From Sphingomonas sp. OK281 (GTDB lineage Bacteria > Pseudomonadota > Alphaproteobacteria > Sphingomonadales > Sphingomonadaceae): a DNA stretch of 64,000 nt. The first letter of the stretch is position 1; each line of letters opens with the position of its first letter. Positions 55,121 to 63,967 of this stretch are shown one piece after another. The position numbers and the translations under genes were made by a program. The notes under the pieces were generated by a model. The model was not told the DNA's origin, did no database searches, and saw only the letters and a program-made list of their open reading frames with translations. The stretch covers positions 930,001 to 994,000 of the forward strand of contig NZ_FOVZ01000002.1 of NCBI RefSeq assembly GCF_900115295.1. Direction: 5' to 3'.

Positions 55121-58033
55121 ATGGTGTTTTTCTCGCGCTTGTACCGCGCTCCCGTCCTGCTCCCCCTCGTGCTCGGGCTGGCCATTCCGGCTAGCGGCCA
55201 GATGGCGACCCAGCAGGCCGCGTCCACCCCCGCCAAGGAGGCGCCGACGCTTCCCGAACTGCCGGGGATCGATACGACCGCATGGCTCTACAAGGGCAGC
55301 GACCTCACCCGCGATCCCGAGTGGAAGTTCGGCACGTTGCCCAACGGCATGCGCTTTGCGGTACGCAAGAACGGCGTGCCACCGGGCCAGGTATCGGTGC
55401 GCGTGCGGATCGATGCGGGATCGTTGAACGAGACCGACAGCGAACGGGGTTTCGCGCATTTCATCGAGCATCTGTCGTTCCGCGGGTCCGAGTACGTGCC
55501 GGATGGCGAGGCCAAGCGCGTGTGGCAGCGGTTCGGGGCGACCTTCGGCTCGGATACCAACGCGCAGACGACGCCGACCTCGACCACGTTCAAGCTCGAT
55601 CTCCCCTCGGCGACCGAAGCGGGGCTCGACGAGAGTTTGAAGATCATGTCGGGCATGATGGAGAAGCCGACGATCACCGACGCATCGGTCGCCGCCGAGC
55701 GCCCGATCGTGCTCGCCGAACAGCGCGAACAGCCGGGGCCTCAGGTGCGGTTCGGCGACGCGATCCGCGCGACGTTCTTCGCCGGGCAGCCGCTCGCGGA
55801 TCGCTCGCCGATCGGCAACATCAAGACGCTGGAGGCCGCCACTGGTGCTACGGTGAAGGCGTTCCACGATCGCTGGTATCGGCCGGAGAACACCGTCGTC
55901 ATCATCTCGGGCGACATGGATCCGGCGTTGTTCGGGCGGCTGATCGTCAAGAACTTCGCCGACTGGAAGGGCATCGGCCCGGTCGTGCCCGCGCCCGATT
56001 TCGGCAAGCCTGATCCGAAGGCGCCGGTCTCAGCGACGATCGCCGAGCCGGCGATCCCGGCGGTGGTGACGCTCGGCGTGGTGCGGCCCTGGGAGTATAA
56101 GGACGACACCGCGATCATGAACCAGAAGCGGCTGGTCGACGTGCTGGCCACCCGGCTCATCAGTCGCCGTCTGGAAACGCGCGCGCGGGCGGGTGGGAGC
56201 TACCTGCAAGCCGGTGTGTCGATCGACGACGTGTCGCGCTCGGCGAACCTGACGAGCGTCAACATCGTGCCGATCGGGACCGACTGGGAAGCGGCGTTGA
56301 AGGACGTGCGCGCGGTGATCGCCGACGCGCAGACCAACGCGCCGAGCCAGGCCGAAGTCGACCGCGAATACGCCGATTTCGATACGATCATGCGAACCAG
56401 CGTCGAGACGGCGCGAGTCGAGGCGGGGTCGAAGCAGGCCGACGACATGGTCGGCGCGCTCGACATCCGCGAGACGGTGGCCGGGCCCGAGACGTCGTAC
56501 AAGATTTTGCAGGACGCCAAGGCGAAGGGCATGTTCACGCCCGCCACGCTGCTCGCGTCGAGCAAGGCGATCTTCGAGGGCACGGCTACGCGCGCCCTCG
56601 TCAATACGCAGACGCCGGATGCGGGCGCTGCGGCCAAGCTGGCGACGGCTTTGAAGGCGGACGTTTCGGGGCTGGCCGGCAAGCGTCGTGCGCAGGCTGC
56701 GGTCGACTTCTCGAAGCTGCCGTCGCTCGGCAAGCCGGGCGTCGTCGCCAGCCGCGAGAAGATCGCCGCGTTCGACATGGAGCAGGTGAACTTCGCGAAC
56801 GGAACGCGGGTGCTGCTGTTCCCGAACGCGGGCGAGACCGGGCGCGTGTATGTGCGCGTGCGGTTCGGTGGCGGCTATACCGCGATCCCGTCGAACCGGC
56901 CGACGCCGGCTTGGGCGGGTGATCTTGCGCTGGTCGCAGGGGGTATCGGCAAGCTCGACCAGGGCGATCTCGACCAGCTGACCGCAGGGCGCCGGATCGG
57001 GCTCGACTTCGGGATCGACGACGACGCGTTCACGCTGAGCGCAATCACGTCGCCGGCGGATTATTCGGATCAGTTGCGGCTGATGGCGGCGAAACTCGCG
57101 TTCCCGGCGTGGGATCCTGCGCCGGTAGCGCGTGCTCGGGTGGCCGCTCTGGCAGGGTTCGCAGGCTATGACTCGTCGCCGGACGGCGTGTTGTCGCGGG
57201 ACCTCGAAGGTCTGCTCCGCGCGGGTGATCCGCGCTGGGGGACGCCGTCGAAGCCGACCGTCGAGGCGCTGAATGCGAAGGACTTCCGCGCGTTCTGGGA
57301 GCCGATCCTGAAGACCGGGCCTATCGAGGTCTCGATCTTCGGCGACGTGAAGACCGAGGACGCGATCGCCGCCGTGGCGAAGTCGTTCGGGGCGATGAAA
57401 CCGCGGACGGCGGTGTCGACGGTCGGCGCGCCGGTGGGGTTCCCCGCGCATAACGCGACACCGGTGATGCGTGCGCATACCGGCCCCGAGAACCAGGCGG
57501 CGGCGGTGATCGCCTGGCCGACCGGCGGCGGGATCGACAATATCGTCGAGGCGCGGCGTCTCGACGTGCTGGCGCAGGTGTTCAGCGACCGGCTGTTCGA
57601 GCGACTGCGGCAGGCGGCGGGCGCGAGCTACAGCCCCAACGTGTCGAGCCAGTGGCCGGTGGGCATGAACACCGGCGGCCGGATGGTCGCGATCGGGCAG
57701 GTCGCGCCGGACAAGGTGTCGTTCTTCTTCCAGATCGCACGCCAGATCGCAGCGGAGCTGGTGTCGACGCCGATCGCGGCGGACGAGCTGGACCGGATCA
57801 AGAAGCCGATGGGGCAGTATATCCTGCGTGCCTCGACCGGGAACCAGTTCTGGTTGCAGCAGCTCGGCGGGGCGACGTTCGATCCGCGGCGGATCGCGGC
57901 GACGCAGCGGATTGCTTCGGACTTGATCGCCACCACGCCAGTGGAGTTGCAGGCGACGGCAGCGAAGTATCTGCGGCCGGAGAAGGACTGGACGATGGCC
58001 GTGGTGCCGACTGCAGCGCCCGCGAAGAAGTGA
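55121..58033 (+). CDS. M16-family metalloprotease, two-domain, secreted
   Basis: A 970-residue zinc protease of the pitrilysin family with a signal peptide (SRLYRAPVLLPLVLGLAIPASG). The first M16 domain carries the inverted zinc motif HFIEH in RGFAHFIEHLSFRGSEYVPDG, with a second Glu ligand about 75 residues on. The R/Y pocket and an inactive second domain (from about residue 560, ANGTRVLLFPNAGETGRVYVRVRFGGGY) complete the clamshell. Typical bacterial members degrade peptides in the periplasm. Divergent from the hydroxylase gene with 148 bp between starts. Confidence 0.93.
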   Translation: MVFFSRLYRAPVLLPLVLGLAIPASGQMATQQAASTPAKEAPTLPELPGIDTTAWLYKGSDLTRDPEWKFGTLPNGMRFAVRKNGVPPGQVSVRVRIDAGSLNETDSERGFAHFIEHLSFRGSEYVPDGEAKRVWQRFGATFGSDTNAQTTPTSTTFKLDLPSATEAGLDESLKIMSGMMEKPTITDASVAAERPIVLAEQREQPGPQVRFGDAIRATFFAGQPLADRSPIGNIKTLEAATGATVKAFHDRWYRPENTVVIISGDMDPALFGRLIVKNFADWKGIGPVVPAPDFGKPDPKAPVSATIAEPAIPAVVTLGVVRPWEYKDDTAIMNQKRLVDVLATRLISRRLETRARAGGSYLQAGVSIDDVSRSANLTSVNIVPIGTDWEAALKDVRAVIADAQTNAPSQAEVDREYADFDTIMRTSVETARVEAGSKQADDMVGALDIRETVAGPETSYKILQDAKAKGMFTPATLLASSKAIFEGTATRALVNTQTPDAGAAAKLATALKADVSGLAGKRRAQAAVDFSKLPSLGKPGVVASREKIAAFDMEQVNFANGTRVLLFPNAGETGRVYVRVRFGGGYTAIPSNRPTPAWAGDLALVAGGIGKLDQGDLDQLTAGRRIGLDFGIDDDAFTLSAITSPADYSDQLRLMAAKLAFPAWDPAPVARARVAALAGFAGYDSSPDGVLSRDLEGLLRAGDPRWGTPSKPTVEALNAKDFRAFWEPILKTGPIEVSIFGDVKTEDAIAAVAKSFGAMKPRTAVSTVGAPVGFPAHNATPVMRAHTGPENQAAAVIAWPTGGGIDNIVEARRLDVLAQVFSDRLFERLRQAAGASYSPNVSSQWPVGMNTGGRMVAIGQVAPDKVSFFFQIARQIAAELVSTPIAADELDRIKKPMGQYILRASTGNQFWLQQLGGATFDPRRIAATQRIASDLIATTPVELQATAAKYLRPEKDWTMAVVPTAAPAKK

Positions 58034-58043
58034 GGTTCTAAGT

Positions 58044-58190
58044 CCCTCTCCCCGCCGGGGAGAGGGAGGGAGGAGCCGCTTGGCGACGGAAGGGTGAGGG
58101 GCTTTGGCGGCGGCGTTGCGAGCCTCACTCCCCTCACCCTCCCACACGCAAGCGCGTGCGGGCCCCTCCCTCTCCCCGGAGGGGCGAGGG
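58044..58190. repeat. Palindromic repeat, family F (copy 3), enlarged
   Basis: CCCTCTCCCCGCCGGGGAGAGGGAGG... to ...CCCCTCCCTCTCCCCGGAGGGGCGAGGG. Longer than copies 1-2 because of an extra hairpin ACACGCAAGCGCGTGCGGG. Its end touches the fadD stop codon at 58191. Confidence 0.82.
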
Positions 58191-59975
58191 TTATTTGTAG
58201 AGCCCGTCCAGCCGTTCCCCGTAGGCCTGTTTCAGGACGTGGCGGCGGATCTTCAGGCTGGGCGTCAGTTGCTCGTTCTCGATCGTGAACGGCCCGTCCG
58301 CGAGCACGAACCTCCGCACCCGCTCCGTCACCGTCAGGTCCTTGTTCACCCGCTCGACCGCATGCCCGATCGCCGTCCGGAACTCGCTGTTCTCCGCCAG
58401 TCGCGCGAAGCTGCACGCGTCGCCATTCCCCGCGCACCATTCCTGCGTCCACTCGGGATCGGGCACGATCAGCGCCACCATGTAGGGGCGCTTGTCGCCG
58501 GCGATCATCGCCTGCGCGATCTCGGGCTGGAGCGTCAGCATCCCCTCGACCTTTTGCGGGGCGACGTTCTCGCCCTTGTCGTTGATGATCAGATCCTTCT
58601 TGCGGTCGGTGATGCGGATCCGTCCGCGGTCGTCGATCTCGCCGATGTCGCCGGTGTGGAGCCAGCCGTCCTTGAGCACCTTCGCGGTCTCGGCGTCGTT
58701 GCGCCAATAGCCGTGCATCACGAGTTCGCCGCGCACCAGGATCTCGCCGTCCTCGGCGATGCGGACTTCGGTGTCCTTGAGCGCAGGGCCGACCGAGTCC
58801 ATGCGCACGCCCGCCTTGGGGCGGTTGCACGAGATGACCGGCGCGGCCTCGGTCTGGCCATAGCCTTGCAGGAAGGTGAGGCCGAGCGCCTCGAAGAACA
58901 GGCCGACTTCCGGGTTAAGTGGTGCGCCGCCCGAGATCATCGCCTTCAACCGGCCGCCGAATTTCTTCGAGATCTTCGGCTTGAAGAGGGTGGCGACGGC
59001 CGCCTGCATCGGGCGGTCGATCAGGCGGAGGCGGCCGGCATAGCGCTTGCCGCCGATATCCAACGCCTGCCGCAGCAGATACGCCGAGGCGCCACCCTGT
59101 TTCTCGATCGTCTTCGAGATGCGCGTGCGGAGGACTTCGAACAGGCGGGGGACGACGAACATGATCGTCGGGCGCGTCTCCTCGATGTTGGCGGCGAGCT
59201 TTTCCAGGCCCTCGGCATAGTAGATCTGGCCACCGAGCGAGATCGGGAAATGCTGGCCGCCGGTGTGTTCATAGGCGTGGCTCAAGGGGAGGAACGAGAG
59301 GAATACCTCGTCGTCCCAGCCGAAATCCTCCGAGATCACGCTCGCGCAGCCGGCACAATTGTGGAGGATCGCGCCGTGGTGCTGCATCACGCCGCGCGGG
59401 GCGCCGCCGGTGCCCGAGGTGTAGATGATGCAGGCGAGGTCCTTGCGTTCGAAGTCGGCGCGGGCGGCGGCGGTTTCGGGCGCGGTCTGGTGCGCGGCGA
59501 TCAGCGCGTGCCAGTTGTGGAAGTCGATCGAGGCGGGGACCTTCATGTCCTCGAGCCCGATCACCGTATGCGCCTGGTTCGAGCGGAGGACCGCCGGGAG
59601 CAAAGTCTTGGCGAGCTTGGCAGTCGAGACGATGATCGCGCAGGCGCCGGCGTTCTCGATGATGTGGAGGTGATCGCGCTCGGTGTTGGTGACGTAGGTC
59701 GGCACCGTGACGCAGCCGGCGGCCATGATCGCGAGGTCGCTGAGACACCATTCGGGGCGGTTCTCGGCCACGAGCATGACGCGGTCGCCGCGCTTGAGGC
59801 CTATCGCGGTTAGCGCGGTGGCAAGGCTGGCGACTTGGCGTGCCGCGTCCGCCCAACTGGTGGCGACCCAGGTGCCGCTCGTCTTGGTCCACAGGAACGG
59901 CGCGTCGCCCTTCTCCGCAGCGCGCGCGAAGAACATCGTCACGAGGTTCGGGAATCGTTCGAGCTGGCGGGCCAT
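58191..59975 (-). CDS. Long-chain fatty acid-CoA ligase (AMP-forming)
   Basis: It activates fatty acids to acyl-CoA in the cytosol or at the membrane. 594 residues. The start is supported by AGGGAGAG 3 nt upstream. Motifs: P-loop IIYTSGTGGAPRGVMQHH, YGQTEAAPVISCNRP, GWLHTGDIGEIDDRGRIRITDRKKDLIINDKGENVAP and the catalytic Lys in SLKIRRHVL near the C-terminus. The family covers long-chain ligases (FadD15-like) used for lipid uptake and storage. It stands alone, with repeats at its 3' side. The 114-bp stretch before the family A copy 7 holds no gene. Confidence 0.93.
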   Translation of the reverse strand: MARQLERFPNLVTMFFARAAEKGDAPFLWTKTSGTWVATSWADAARQVASLATALTAIGLKRGDRVMLVAENRPEWCLSDLAIMAAGCVTVPTYVTNTERDHLHIIENAGACAIIVSTAKLAKTLLPAVLRSNQAHTVIGLEDMKVPASIDFHNWHALIAAHQTAPETAAARADFERKDLACIIYTSGTGGAPRGVMQHHGAILHNCAGCASVISEDFGWDDEVFLSFLPLSHAYEHTGGQHFPISLGGQIYYAEGLEKLAANIEETRPTIMFVVPRLFEVLRTRISKTIEKQGGASAYLLRQALDIGGKRYAGRLRLIDRPMQAAVATLFKPKISKKFGGRLKAMISGGAPLNPEVGLFFEALGLTFLQGYGQTEAAPVISCNRPKAGVRMDSVGPALKDTEVRIAEDGEILVRGELVMHGYWRNDAETAKVLKDGWLHTGDIGEIDDRGRIRITDRKKDLIINDKGENVAPQKVEGMLTLQPEIAQAMIAGDKRPYMVALIVPDPEWTQEWCAGNGDACSFARLAENSEFRTAIGHAVERVNKDLTVTERVRRFVLADGPFTIENEQLTPSLKIRRHVLKQAYGERLDGLYK

Positions 59976-60089
59976 TGTCTCTCCCTGGGCGCTGTGCCGT
60001 TGCGCCTTGCACGACGCGATTCTGAGCGTTGGACGGTTACTGCGTCATAACCGGCGGGGGCTCAACCCCATCCGCTGCCACGGACCCGG

Positions 60090-60198
60090 CACCCCCCCCG
60101 GCGGAGGCCGGGGTCCAGATGGGAAGGTCGCAGTAACATCGTGCGAACGTCAATTAGCAACGCGTGCCAACTGGACCCCGGCCTTCGCCGGGGAGGTG
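60090..60198. repeat. Palindromic repeat, family A (copy 7)
   Basis: CACCCCCCCCGGCGGAGGCCGGGG... to ...CCGGCCTTCGCCGGGGAGGTGG, with GGTCGCAGTAAC and TTAGCAACG inside. Between the starts of fadD and the end of ggt (ggt stop 12 bp away). Confidence 0.87.
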
Positions 60199-60209
60199 GA
60201 GTTTGGTCG

Positions 60210-61946
60210 TTACTCCGGAGCGCGCTGGACGGCGCCGACGCGCTGGATCTTGGTGACGGTACCGTCCTCCGCGATCGCGACGCCTTCGCTGCGCGGATCT
60301 GCTGCGCCGACCCATTTGCCGCCTACGCGCTCGATCGCGTTTGCCTTCAAGCCGAGTGCTGCGACCTGGACGGTCTCGCCTAGCGCCTGCAACGCGGGAA
60401 CCATCGTCTCGCGTTCGGTGCCCTTTTCCGCCGCGGCAACGTGGCCCGGCGCATACAGCAGCCCGAGTGCGATCGAGTCTTGAGCCGACAGTTTCCAGTC
60501 GACCACGCCGATGATGGCTTTGGCGACCTGCGCGATGATCGTCGAGCCGCCGGCCGCGCCGACCGCCAGGCGCACCTTGCCGTCGGGACCGTAGACGATC
60601 GTCGGCGACATTGAACTGCGCGGGCGCTTGCCGCCTTCGACCCGGTTGGCGACCAAGGCGCCGTCCTTGACGGGGACGATGTCGAAGTCGGTGAGTTGGT
60701 TGTTCAGGACCGTGCCGTCGACAGTCAGGCCCGAGCCGAAATAGCCTTCGACGGTGGTGGTCACTTCGACGACGTTGCCGCGCGCGTCGACCGTCGCGAT
60801 GTCGGTGGTACCGGGGACTTCGCTGACTGGCGCTCGGGTGCGTGCGGGGGCGCCGGGAGGCGACCCGGCGGTGACGGTCGCCATTGTCTTCGCGGGGGAG
60901 ATCAGTGCCGAGCGCGACGCGAGATACTTGGTGTCGAGCATGCCCTGCACCGGCACGCGGACGAAATCGGGATCGCCGACGTAGAGGTCGCGGTCGGCAT
61001 AGGCGAGGCGCGAGGATTCGGCGAACAGGTGCCAGGCCTGCGCGCTGTCCTTGCCGAGCTTGCCCATGTCGAAGCGTTCGAGCTGCTTCAGGATCATCAG
61101 CACGGTGATGCCGCCGGACGAGGGCGGGCCCATCCCGCAGACTCGGTAGACGCGGTATTTGACGCACACCGGCGGGCGCGACTTGGCGTCGTAGCTGGCG
61201 AGGTCGCCCAGCGTCATCTTCGAAGGATTGCGCGCGGCGGTGTTGACCGCGGTGACGATCTTCTGCGCCTCGGGACCGACGTAGAAGCTGTCGGGGCCCC
61301 GGGCGGCGATGCGCTGGAGGAGGGCGGCTAGCTGCGGGTTCTTGATGACCGCGCCGATCGCGACCGGCGAGCCGTCGGGGGCGGAGAAGAGCTTGCGTGT
61401 CTCTGGCGTGATGTGGTCGCCGTAAGCCTTCATGCCGTTGACGAGGCGCGGGGAGGCCTGGAAGCCGTTGGTCGCGAGGCGGATCGCGGGGGCGAAGAGC
61501 TGCGCCCAGGGGAGTTTCCCCGACGCACGGTGCGCGAGCGCCATGCCGCGGAGCGCGCCGGGGATGCCGACGCTGCGACCACCGGGGACCGCGTCGCTGT
61601 GGCTCAGCGGCGTCCCGTCGGGGGCGTAGAACCAGCGCGCATCGGCGGCGGCGGGGGCTTCTTCGCGCGCGTCGATCGTGCTGAGCGCGCCGCTGGCCGC
61701 GTGGGAGATCCAGAAGCTGCCGCCGCCGATGCCGGAGCTTTGTGGTTCGACGACGTTGAGGGCTAGCATCGTGGCGATGGCGGCGTCGGTGGCGCTGCCG
61801 CCGGCGCGGAGGATCTCGACGCCGGCTGCGGCGGCGCGCGGGTCGGCGGCGCTGACCATGCCCTGGTCTTTGGCCGGGGCGGGTTGGCGCGCCTCTACGG
61901 TGGCTGCGGGGACGAGGAGGGCGAGCGCTAGGAGTGAGGTCTTCAT
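60210..61946 (-). CDS. ggt: Gamma-glutamyltransferase
   Basis: It cleaves or transfers the gamma-glutamyl group of glutathione and related compounds in the periplasm. 578 residues with a signal peptide (MKTSLLALALLVPAATVEARQ) from the ATG at 61946. The large subunit precedes autocleavage at the conserved Thr of PGTTDIATVDARGNVVEVTTTVEGYFGSGL; the usual sequence is GTTH, so the residue after TT is Asp rather than His. LNNQLTDF, RPRSSMSPTIV and the GGSTIIAQVAKAI segment of the small subunit are intact. Single gene flanked by repeats. Confidence 0.94.
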   Translation of the reverse strand: MKTSLLALALLVPAATVEARQPAPAKDQGMVSAADPRAAAAGVEILRAGGSATDAAIATMLALNVVEPQSSGIGGGSFWISHAASGALSTIDAREEAPAAADARWFYAPDGTPLSHSDAVPGGRSVGIPGALRGMALAHRASGKLPWAQLFAPAIRLATNGFQASPRLVNGMKAYGDHITPETRKLFSAPDGSPVAIGAVIKNPQLAALLQRIAARGPDSFYVGPEAQKIVTAVNTAARNPSKMTLGDLASYDAKSRPPVCVKYRVYRVCGMGPPSSGGITVLMILKQLERFDMGKLGKDSAQAWHLFAESSRLAYADRDLYVGDPDFVRVPVQGMLDTKYLASRSALISPAKTMATVTAGSPPGAPARTRAPVSEVPGTTDIATVDARGNVVEVTTTVEGYFGSGLTVDGTVLNNQLTDFDIVPVKDGALVANRVEGGKRPRSSMSPTIVYGPDGKVRLAVGAAGGSTIIAQVAKAIIGVVDWKLSAQDSIALGLLYAPGHVAAAEKGTERETMVPALQALGETVQVAALGLKANAIERVGGKWVGAADPRSEGVAIAEDGTVTKIQRVGAVQRAPE

Positions 61947-61998
61947 CGAGCGCGAACCTAGCGTGGTTCGAATACTAGGCAACCCGTCTCGCAACCTT

Positions 61999-62127
61999 GC
62001 GATCCTCCCCCGCTAGGGGGAGGTGGCTGGCGCTTGCCAGACGGCGGGGGCGGAAGGAGCAACCGCTGTTCCGTGTCCTCCCCCTCCGTCACCTTCGGCG
62101 CCACCTCGCCTTGGCGGGGGAGGATCG
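61999..62127. repeat. Palindromic repeat, family B (copy 3)
   Basis: GCGATCCTCCCCCGCTAGGGGGAGG...to...CCACCTCGCCTTGGCGGGGGAGGATCG. Ends exactly at the pyrD stop codon (62128). Confidence 0.85.
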
Positions 62128-63207
62128 TTAGGCGTCGACCCCCACCGCGTCGGCGACCGTGGCGAATCCGTCGCGGGTCAGCAGCGCGTCCAGTTCGCGG
62201 AGAATGCGGGCGGGGAGGCCTGGCCCCTCGTAGACCAGCGCGGTGTAGAGCTGGACAAGGCTCGCACCGGCGCGGAGGCGGGCATAGGTTTCGGCGCCAC
62301 TGTCCACGCCGCCGACCGAGATCAGCGGGATCGCTGCGCCTGTGGCCTTGCGGAAGTCCGACAGGCGTTGGCGGGCCAGCGGGGCGAGGGGGGCTCCGGA
62401 CAGGCCGCCGGTTTCCTTGGCGGTGGCCGAGCGCAGGCCGGGGCGGGAGATCGTCGTGTTGCTGACGATCAGCGCGTCGATGCGGTTGTCGAGTGCGGCG
62501 CGGGCGATGTCGTCGATGTCGGCGGGGTCGAGGTCTGGGGCGACCTTGAGGAAGATCGGCGTCGTGCCCTTGGCGGCGGTGCAGGCGGCGAGGAGGTCGC
62601 GCAGGGCCGCGCCGTGCTGGAGATCGCGGAGGCCGGGGGTGTTGGGGGAGCTGATGTTGATCGTGATGTAATCGGCGTGGGGCGCGGCGTTCGTGACGCC
62701 GTGGACGTAGTCGGCGGTGCGATCGGTCGCGTCCTTGTTCGCGCCGACGTTGATGCCCAAAACGCCTTCACCGCCCGGCCCCTTGTTCACCCGCGAAGGC
62801 GGGTGCCCAGACTGGGCACCCGCCTTCGCGGGTGAACATACTCGGGAGAGGGCCGCGTCCAAGCCGCCGTTGTTGAAGCCGAGGCGGTTGATTACCGCGC
62901 GGTCTTCTGGAAGGCGGAAGATGCGAGGCTTGGGATTGCCGGGCTGCGCAAGCGGCGTGAGCGTGCCGATCTCGACGCTTCCGAAGCCCAACCCGAAGAA
63001 CCCGTCGATCGCCCGCCCGTCCTTGTCGACCCCTGCCGCCAAGCCGACCGGGTTGAGGAAGGCGATCCCCGCCACGGTCGTCGCGAGCCGCGGCACGCTG
63101 GGGGCGAGCGGCGTGCCAGCCTTTCCCCATGCGCCGAGCGCGGCGATGGTGAGGGTATGCGCGCGCTCGGCGTCGAGGCGGAACAGGATCGGGTGGTAGA
63201 AGGCCAT
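62128..63207 (-). CDS. pyrD: Dihydroorotate dehydrogenase (class 2) with repeat-derived insertion
   Basis: It oxidises dihydroorotate to orotate with FMN and quinone in pyrimidine synthesis. 359 residues from the ATG at 63207 (AAGGA upstream). FMN and catalytic segments: NPVGLAAGVDKDGRAIDGFFGLGFG, INISSPNTPGLRDLQ (catalytic Ser/Asn region), FLKVAPDLDPADIDD, and GLSGAPLAPLA. Between INRLGFNNGGLDAALSR and GGEGVLGINVGANKD are 21 extra residues, about 123-143, encoded by a family D palindrome in frame. Without them the length is 338, usual for the class. The insert sits in a surface loop by family knowledge, so the enzyme is probably functional. Confidence 0.96.
   Translation of the reverse strand: MAFYHPILFRLDAERAHTLTIAALGAWGKAGTPLAPSVPRLATTVAGIAFLNPVGLAAGVDKDGRAIDGFFGLGFGSVEIGTLTPLAQPGNPKPRIFRLPEDRAVINRLGFNNGGLDAALSRVCSPAKAGAQSGHPPSRVNKGPGGEGVLGINVGANKDATDRTADYVHGVTNAAPHADYITINISSPNTPGLRDLQHGAALRDLLAACTAAKGTTPIFLKVAPDLDPADIDDIARAALDNRIDALIVSNTTISRPGLRSATAKETGGLSGAPLAPLARQRLSDFRKATGAAIPLISVGGVDSGAETYARLRAGASLVQLYTALVYEGPGLPARILRELDALLTRDGFATVADAVGVDA
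62785..62837. repeat. Perfect 26-bp palindrome inserted in frame in pyrD (family D, copy 3)
   Basis: GTTCACCCGCGAAGGCGGGT.. (62785-62810) and its exact complement (62812-62837) around one central A. It lies within codons 123-143 of pyrD. It shares CCCGCGAAGGCGGG and CCCGCCTTCGCGGG with the intergenic copy at 50215. Confidence 0.93.
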
Positions 63208-63265
63208 GCGCGTCGTCCTTGCTCCTTCCACTGGTCGGGCGACCGGTCGAGAAGGTTCTTCCTTG

Positions 63266-63372
63266 CTCCCCTCCCTGGAAGGGAGGGGCTGGGGGTGGGT
63301 TGGTCCGTTGGCTGTTGCTCCCTGGCGTCAGCAGCCGACCCACCCCCGACCCCTCCCTTCCAGGAAGGGGGG
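63266..63372. repeat. Palindromic repeat, family C (copy 4)
   Basis: CTCCCCTCCCTGGAAGGGAGGGGCTGGGGG to CCGACCCACCCCCGACCCCTCCCTTCCAGGAAGGGG, in the 310-bp gap between pyrD and the divergent regulator. The rest of the gap (63373-63476) shows no gene. Confidence 0.85.
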
Positions 63373-63476
63373 AAGTCAAGCTTTCGGGTCGTGTGCGATG
63401 CACAAAACAGCGCTCCAGTTGCGAGTCGTTAGCACCCCTGGCCGGGTTGACGATGCACTGCACAAAGCCCATTTGA

Positions 63477-63503
63477 CCAATCGGATCATATCGGTCCGAT
63501 TGG
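63477..63503. promoter_or_regulatory. 9-bp inverted repeat, likely operator of the Rrf2 regulator
   Basis: CCAATCGGA-N9-TCCGATTGG, perfect, ending 14 bp before the regulator's ATG. The position suggests autorepression. Confidence 0.6.
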
Positions 63504-63517
63504 ACTCCACACCCACC

Positions 63518-63946
63518 ATGCGTCTTTCCAGCCTAGCCGACTATGCGGTCGTAATGATGAGCGCCGCGGCGCGTCATTGCGGCGGTATCGCGCGGCTGAA
63601 CGCTACGCTGCTCGCCGAGGAGACCGGCGTGCCGCTGCCGACCGTGCAGAAGCTGGTGAGCCGGCTGTCCGCCGCGGGGCTGATCGAGAGCACGCGCGGC
63701 ACCGGCGGTGGCTTTCGCCTTTCGCGACCGCCCGCGATGATCTCGCTCGCCGACATCATCGAGGCGGTCGAGGGTCCGATCGCGCTGACCTCATGCGTCG
63801 ATGGCGCATCGCAGGATTGCTGCGTCGAGCAGACGTGCAAGGTGAAGCCGCACTGGAACGCCGTCAACGGCGCGGTCCGCGGTGCGCTCGCTGGGGTGTC
63901 GCTAGCCAGCCTTTCGCAAACCCCGGTTTTACAGGTGCCCGCATGA
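63518..63946 (+). CDS. Rrf2/SufR-type iron-sulphur regulator
   Basis: A 142-residue Rrf2-family repressor that likely senses iron-sulphur cluster status and controls the suf operon. MRLSSLADYAVVMMSAAARHCGG and LAEETGVPLPTVQKLVSRLSAAGLIESTRGTGGGFRLSR form the winged helix. The cluster cysteines are Cys93, Cys101/102 and Cys107 (TSCVDGASQDCCVEQTCKV). The ATG at 63518 starts the conserved N-terminus. Sphingomonads often have this gene directly before sufB, which would fall beyond the window edge. A symmetric operator lies upstream. Confidence 0.92.
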   Translation: MRLSSLADYAVVMMSAAARHCGGIARLNATLLAEETGVPLPTVQKLVSRLSAAGLIESTRGTGGGFRLSRPPAMISLADIIEAVEGPIALTSCVDGASQDCCVEQTCKVKPHWNAVNGAVRGALAGVSLASLSQTPVLQVPA

Positions 63947-63967
63947 CCTTGCGCGCAGCTTACCCCT

